DNA of 8,653 nt from Acinetobacter sp. UBA6641 (lineage in GTDB: Bacteria > Pseudomonadota > Gammaproteobacteria > Pseudomonadales > Moraxellaceae): positions 1 through 8,653 of the forward strand of contig DKLL01000088.1 in assembly GCA_002455755.1 (NCBI GenBank). Reading direction: 5' to 3'. A program made the position numbers and the translations under genes. The notes beneath the pieces are model-generated. The model was not told where the DNA came from. It was given only the letters and a program-made list of their open reading frames with translations, and did no database searches. Below are positions 5,577 to 8,653 of this stretch, one piece after another; position 1 is the stretch's first letter, and the number at the start of each line of letters is the position of its first letter.

Positions 5577-5593
5577 AATGAGTTTTTACTCAT
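5557..5593. promoter_or_regulatory. Four phased CTCAT half-sites, candidate LysR operator
   Basis: CTCAT occurs on + at 5557-5561, 5567-5571 and 5589-5593, and inverted (ATGAG) at 5578-5582. The steps are 10, 11 and 11 bp, about one helical turn each. Pairs form the dyads CTCATT-AGAA-AATGAG (5567-5582) and ATGAGT-TTTT-ACTCAT (5578-5593). The array covers the predicted transporter -35 and the regulator's leader, where a LysR-type protein could activate one gene and repress its own. Confidence 0.45.
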
Positions 5594-5600
5594 ATAGCTC

Positions 5601-6488
5601 ATGACATTTAGCCAGCTTGAAATTTTTATTCTGGTTGCAGAAAACCAGAGCTTTACCCTAACCGCAAAAAAGCTCGGCATTACCCAGTCAGCAGTGTCAC
5701 ACGCGCTAAAGAACCTGGAACAGTACTGGAAGGTGTGCTTATTTTCACGCGATCAGCATAAGATTGAACTGACCGCGATTGGCGCACAGCTGCTGCTACA
5801 TGCGCAAAGTATTTTGAATACTGCACAAAATATGCAACAGGAAGCGGCAGCGGCATATGGGGTGCATCAAGGCACGTTGAGGATTGGTTCTTTTGGTGCC
5901 TCTGCCTCCATCCATTTATTACCACAAATATTAACTGTCTATCGGCAACGTTATCCCAATATTGAAATTTATGTCGATGAAGGTACTGATGAGCAAGTTT
6001 CACAATGGATTTTGACAAAACAGATAGATGTCGGTTTTGCGGTATTACCAAGACCGGAGCTAGATACCTTTCCGGTTATTCAGGATATTTTTGTAGCCCT
6101 TATCCCCAAGAGTTATCCAATTGCCAGCAAACCCGAAGTAAGTATTGCAGAATTGGTGAATTATCCCTTTATATTAACCAAGGCTGGTAGCCAGACGCAC
6201 GTAGAACTGCTATTTAAACTGCATCAAATTCAACCCACCATCAAATACCAGTTGTCACAACTACTGACCATTTTAAATATGGTGAATATCAACGAAGGCG
6301 TGTCTATAGTCGCCGATATGGCGATTACTCCTGAACTGCTGGCGTTACATCCCAATGTTGTTAAAAGACCCCTGACACCCAATAGCCAGCGCCATATTGG
6401 GCTGGCTGTAGCGAACAAGAAATTTATGAGTCCTGCCACGAAAGCCTTGATTGAACTGGCTCAGGACATGTTTTATTTCCACAAATAA
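5601..6488 (+). CDS. LysR-family transcriptional regulator
   Basis: A 295-aa cytoplasmic LysR-type regulator of usual length. Residues 1-60 form the winged helix-turn-helix: TFSQLEIFILVAENQSFTLTA at the start, then AKKLGITQSAVSHALKNLEQ at 22-41 as the recognition region, where LF replaces the usual LFxR surroundings as CLFSRD. Residues ~61-88 are the dimerisation linker helix. GTLRIGSFGA at 91-100 opens the periplasmic-binding-protein-like effector domain, running to ~290. YPNIEIYVDEGTDEQV at 118-133 and the QIDVGFAV strand at 141-148 are typical. The start gives the correct family N-terminus although there is no Shine-Dalgarno, and a 6-bp hairpin (5578-5593) ends 7 nt before the ATG. The likely target is the divergent AEC transporter gene, plus itself. 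The effector is unknown. Confidence 0.93.
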   Translation: MTFSQLEIFILVAENQSFTLTAKKLGITQSAVSHALKNLEQYWKVCLFSRDQHKIELTAIGAQLLLHAQSILNTAQNMQQEAAAAYGVHQGTLRIGSFGASASIHLLPQILTVYRQRYPNIEIYVDEGTDEQVSQWILTKQIDVGFAVLPRPELDTFPVIQDIFVALIPKSYPIASKPEVSIAELVNYPFILTKAGSQTHVELLFKLHQIQPTIKYQLSQLLTILNMVNINEGVSIVADMAITPELLALHPNVVKRPLTPNSQRHIGLAVANKKFMSPATKALIELAQDMFYFHK

Positions 6489-6519
6489 AAAAAAGCCTGC
6501 ATTGAGCAGGCTTTTTTTT
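6487..6519. terminator. Bidirectional intrinsic terminator between the LysR gene and ftsK
   Basis: Eight A and GCCTGC (6487-6500) pair with GCAGGC and eight T (6506-6519) around ATTGA, a 14-bp stem with runs suited to both strands. It overlaps the last two bases of the regulator's TAA and sits just past the ftsK stop on the other strand. Confidence 0.95.
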
Positions 6520-6529
6520 AAATCTGGGA

Positions 6530-8653
6530 TTAAACCAGAATATCTCGCTTACCATTGGCACCCATGCTGCTGACAATGCCATTTTCTTCCATCTGGTCAA
6601 TGATCCGTGCAGCACGGTTATAGCCTAAACTGAATTTACGCTGTAACGATGAAGTCGATGCCTTACGTGTTTCCAGCACAAAAGATACGCACTGATCATA
6701 GAGTGCATCACGATCCGAGCCACCATCACCATCTTCAAAGCCACGCGAAGTCGGTTCTTCATCGTAAGGCGTCAGGATTTCATCCACATAGTCAGGTTCA
6801 CCACGTTCACGCCAGGCATCACAGATATTGTTTACTTCATCATCCGAAATAAACGCACCATGCACACGTTCCGGCTCAATCTTGCCAGGGCCAAGGAACA
6901 GCATGTCACCATGACCCAACAGGTCTTCCGCCCCACCGGCATCCAGAATGGTCCGCGAGTCAATTTTACTGTTGACACGCAAAGCCACACGGGTCGGAAT
7001 GTTGGCTTTAATCAAACCGGTGATCACATCGACTGATGGACGCTGAGTTGCAAGCAGCAGGTGAATACCGGCAGCACGTGATTTTTGTGCTAAACGGGTA
7101 ATCATTTCTTCGGCTTTTTTACCTACCTGCATAATCATGTCGGCAAATTCGTCGGCAACAATGACGATAGAAGGTAATGGGGTTAAACGTGGTGCACGCT
7201 CTCCTACCACCGAGTCACTTGCTTTCCAGGTTGGATCAATTAAGTCTTCCCCATTGGCAATCGCTTCTTCGACCTTGCGGTTATAGTCACTCAATTTACG
7301 GATTTTCAGATAAGACATCAGCTTATAGCGACGTTCCATTTCATTGACACACCAGTTCAGGGCATTGACGGCATCTTTCATGTCCGTTACGACTGGAGTG
7401 AGCAAATGTGGAATATCGTTATAGTTGGCCAGCTCAAGCTGTTTCGGGTCGATTAAAATTAGACGTAACTGATCTGGTGTATATTTCAGTAGCATCGATA
7501 AAATCATCGAGTTCACTGCCACCGATTTACCCGAACCGGTGGTTCCTGCTACCAGCATATGCGGGGCTTTACCCAAGTCAGCAATCACCGGATTACCCGA
7601 AATATCTTTACCCATTGCCATGGAAAGAATGCTATTCGGATCGGTAAAAGCAGGAATGGTTAACAACTCGATCAGACGCACCATTTCACGTGTGCTATTC
7701 GGTACTTCAATGCCGATATAGGGTTTACCCGGAATCACCTCCACCACACGCACCGATGCCATCGACATCGAACGCGCCAAGTCACGTGAAATATTGGTTA
7801 CTTTAGAGGCCTTAACCCCGGGTGCCAAATCCAGCTCAAAACGCGTCACCACAGGGCCAGGCTGAGCTTCAACAACTTGTGCCTTGACATTAAACTCTTG
7901 CAGCTTAATTTCAAGTAATTCGGAGAGTCGTGCGAGCTGTTCAGCAGTGAAATTCACTTTCTTGTTCGGATCGACCTTATCCAGCAGTTCCAGTCCTGGC
8001 AAAGTAGGCAAGTCACGACGTTTTTGAGCCACTTGCATGGCACGTGACATCGGACGACCCATTGAATCTGTTAATGGTGCATCAAGGTCAAAATCATCTT
8101 CATCAAGTTCAGCTTCAGCAACCGGCTTACCTGCGGTTTCCTGCCAGACTTCGCGGAATACATCTTTATTTGAAGCAATCAATGCTTTTTCATCTTCAGA
8201 AATTTTCGGCTGTTGCTGAATCTGGGTATTAATTTCTGCGCGTACAAATGCTGAAGACTGGGCATAATTACTGGTGGTACGTGCCAGAGGAGCTGTTGGC
8301 TCATGGTGATCTACAGGTAAATCATCTACCAGTAAATCATCCAGCTGATCAAACTCGTCATCCAATGTAATATTTTTAGGCGTACTATGACTCAATACGG
8401 ATGATGCAGCTATGCTGGCAGATGCAGGCACAATTTTTTCTTCAGGGATAGCTGTTGATGGTGCAGATGGTTCTGTGTTGACCGGATTAAATGGGGTATG
8501 CACATCTGTTGCAGTTTTTCCACTCGGCACAGCGGCAAGCAATTCATCAAAAATTTCATCATCATCCCAGTCCAGATTTTGTTTAGCAGTCTGGGGAACG
8601 GTTGCTGCAGGTTGTTCATCAACAAATGCTTGAAAATGCTCGTGCGGTGTATG
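6530..8653 (-). CDS. ftsK: DNA translocase FtsK, linker and motor (5' end cut by window)
   Basis: FtsK is a septum-bound hexameric DNA pump that moves chromosome ends apart and activates XerCD recombination at dif. 707 residues are visible; numbering here starts at the window edge. Residues 1-~205 are an acidic, low-complexity linker. Residues ~210-360 form the alpha domain of the motor, and ~360-600 the RecA-like beta domain: Walker A GTTGSGKS at 370-377, LILIDPKQLEL at 398-408, and Walker B IVADEFAD at 498-505. ATQRPSVDVITGLIKANIP follows at 536-554. The gamma domain at ~650-707 (KASTSSLQRKFSLGYNRAARIID, then MEENGIV) is the winged helix that reads KOPS sequences and contacts XerD. The frame is open to 8653; the apparent initiator at 8542 is a TTG inside the linker, so the start and the four-helix membrane domain lie outside the window. 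The C-terminus is complete and no motif is damaged. Confidence 0.97.
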   Translation of the reverse strand, partial: HTPHEHFQAFVDEQPAATVPQTAKQNLDWDDDEIFDELLAAVPSGKTATDVHTPFNPVNTEPSAPSTAIPEEKIVPASASIAASSVLSHSTPKNITLDDEFDQLDDLLVDDLPVDHHEPTAPLARTTSNYAQSSAFVRAEINTQIQQQPKISEDEKALIASNKDVFREVWQETAGKPVAEAELDEDDFDLDAPLTDSMGRPMSRAMQVAQKRRDLPTLPGLELLDKVDPNKKVNFTAEQLARLSELLEIKLQEFNVKAQVVEAQPGPVVTRFELDLAPGVKASKVTNISRDLARSMSMASVRVVEVIPGKPYIGIEVPNSTREMVRLIELLTIPAFTDPNSILSMAMGKDISGNPVIADLGKAPHMLVAGTTGSGKSVAVNSMILSMLLKYTPDQLRLILIDPKQLELANYNDIPHLLTPVVTDMKDAVNALNWCVNEMERRYKLMSYLKIRKLSDYNRKVEEAIANGEDLIDPTWKASDSVVGERAPRLTPLPSIVIVADEFADMIMQVGKKAEEMITRLAQKSRAAGIHLLLATQRPSVDVITGLIKANIPTRVALRVNSKIDSRTILDAGGAEDLLGHGDMLFLGPGKIEPERVHGAFISDDEVNNICDAWRERGEPDYVDEILTPYDEEPTSRGFEDGDGGSDRDALYDQCVSFVLETRKASTSSLQRKFSLGYNRAARIIDQMEENGIVSSMGANGKRDILV

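Noticed and set aside
6649..6852. His-rich plus-strand frame within ftsK
   Set aside because: It is a shadow of the ftsK gamma-domain region on the other strand; the histidines come from the reverse complement of common ftsK codons.
8540..8542. TTG as the start of ftsK
   Set aside because: It falls inside the acidic linker, the frame stays open to 8653, and FtsK needs a membrane domain not present here.

Overview
The window looks like chromosomal DNA of an Acinetobacter-type gammaproteobacterium (Moraxellaceae). The basis is the moderate-to-low G+C, the flavour of the MinC/MinD/MinE and FtsK proteins, and the gene neighbourhood. This genus call is inferred from recall of the families; no database search was made. 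All genes are intact except the first and last, which are cut by the window edges.

Layout: (1) 1-908 (+), the C-terminal ~95% of a YihG-type lysophospholipid acyltransferase whose true start lies left of the window. (2) 927-1979 (+), an unnamed membrane protein whose first ~140 residues resemble the S1-S4 voltage-sensor fold of ion channels, with no pore. (3) 2102-3989 (+), the minC-minD-minE division-site operon, with a 67-nt minC-minD gap carrying a candidate internal promoter and a hairpin. (4) 3990-4246, a 257-nt intergenic region almost filled by a nested palindromic element: terminal inverted repeats, two abutting 56-bp repeats and several hairpins, ending in a T tract. (5) 4247-4534 (+), a small conserved-looking protein, possibly PA4642-like. 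(6) 4594-5496 (-), an AEC-family transporter, divergent from (7) 5601-6488 (+), a LysR-type regulator; their shared 104-bp region carries overlapping promoters and four phased half-sites. (8) 6530-8653 (-), the linker and complete motor of the DNA translocase FtsK; its N-terminal membrane domain lies right of the window. Bidirectional terminators sit in the two convergent gaps (4550-4576 and 6487-6519).

How the genes work together: MinCDE places the division site. FtsK couples septum closure to chromosome segregation. The acyltransferase and the voltage-sensor-like protein act at the inner membrane just upstream of min. The AEC/LysR pair looks like a self-contained transporter-regulator module inserted between the two division loci. 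Most of the window is ordinary housekeeping sequence. The parts most worth a second look are the voltage-sensor-like protein next to min, the structured element at 4022-4212, and the phased operator between the transporter and its regulator.
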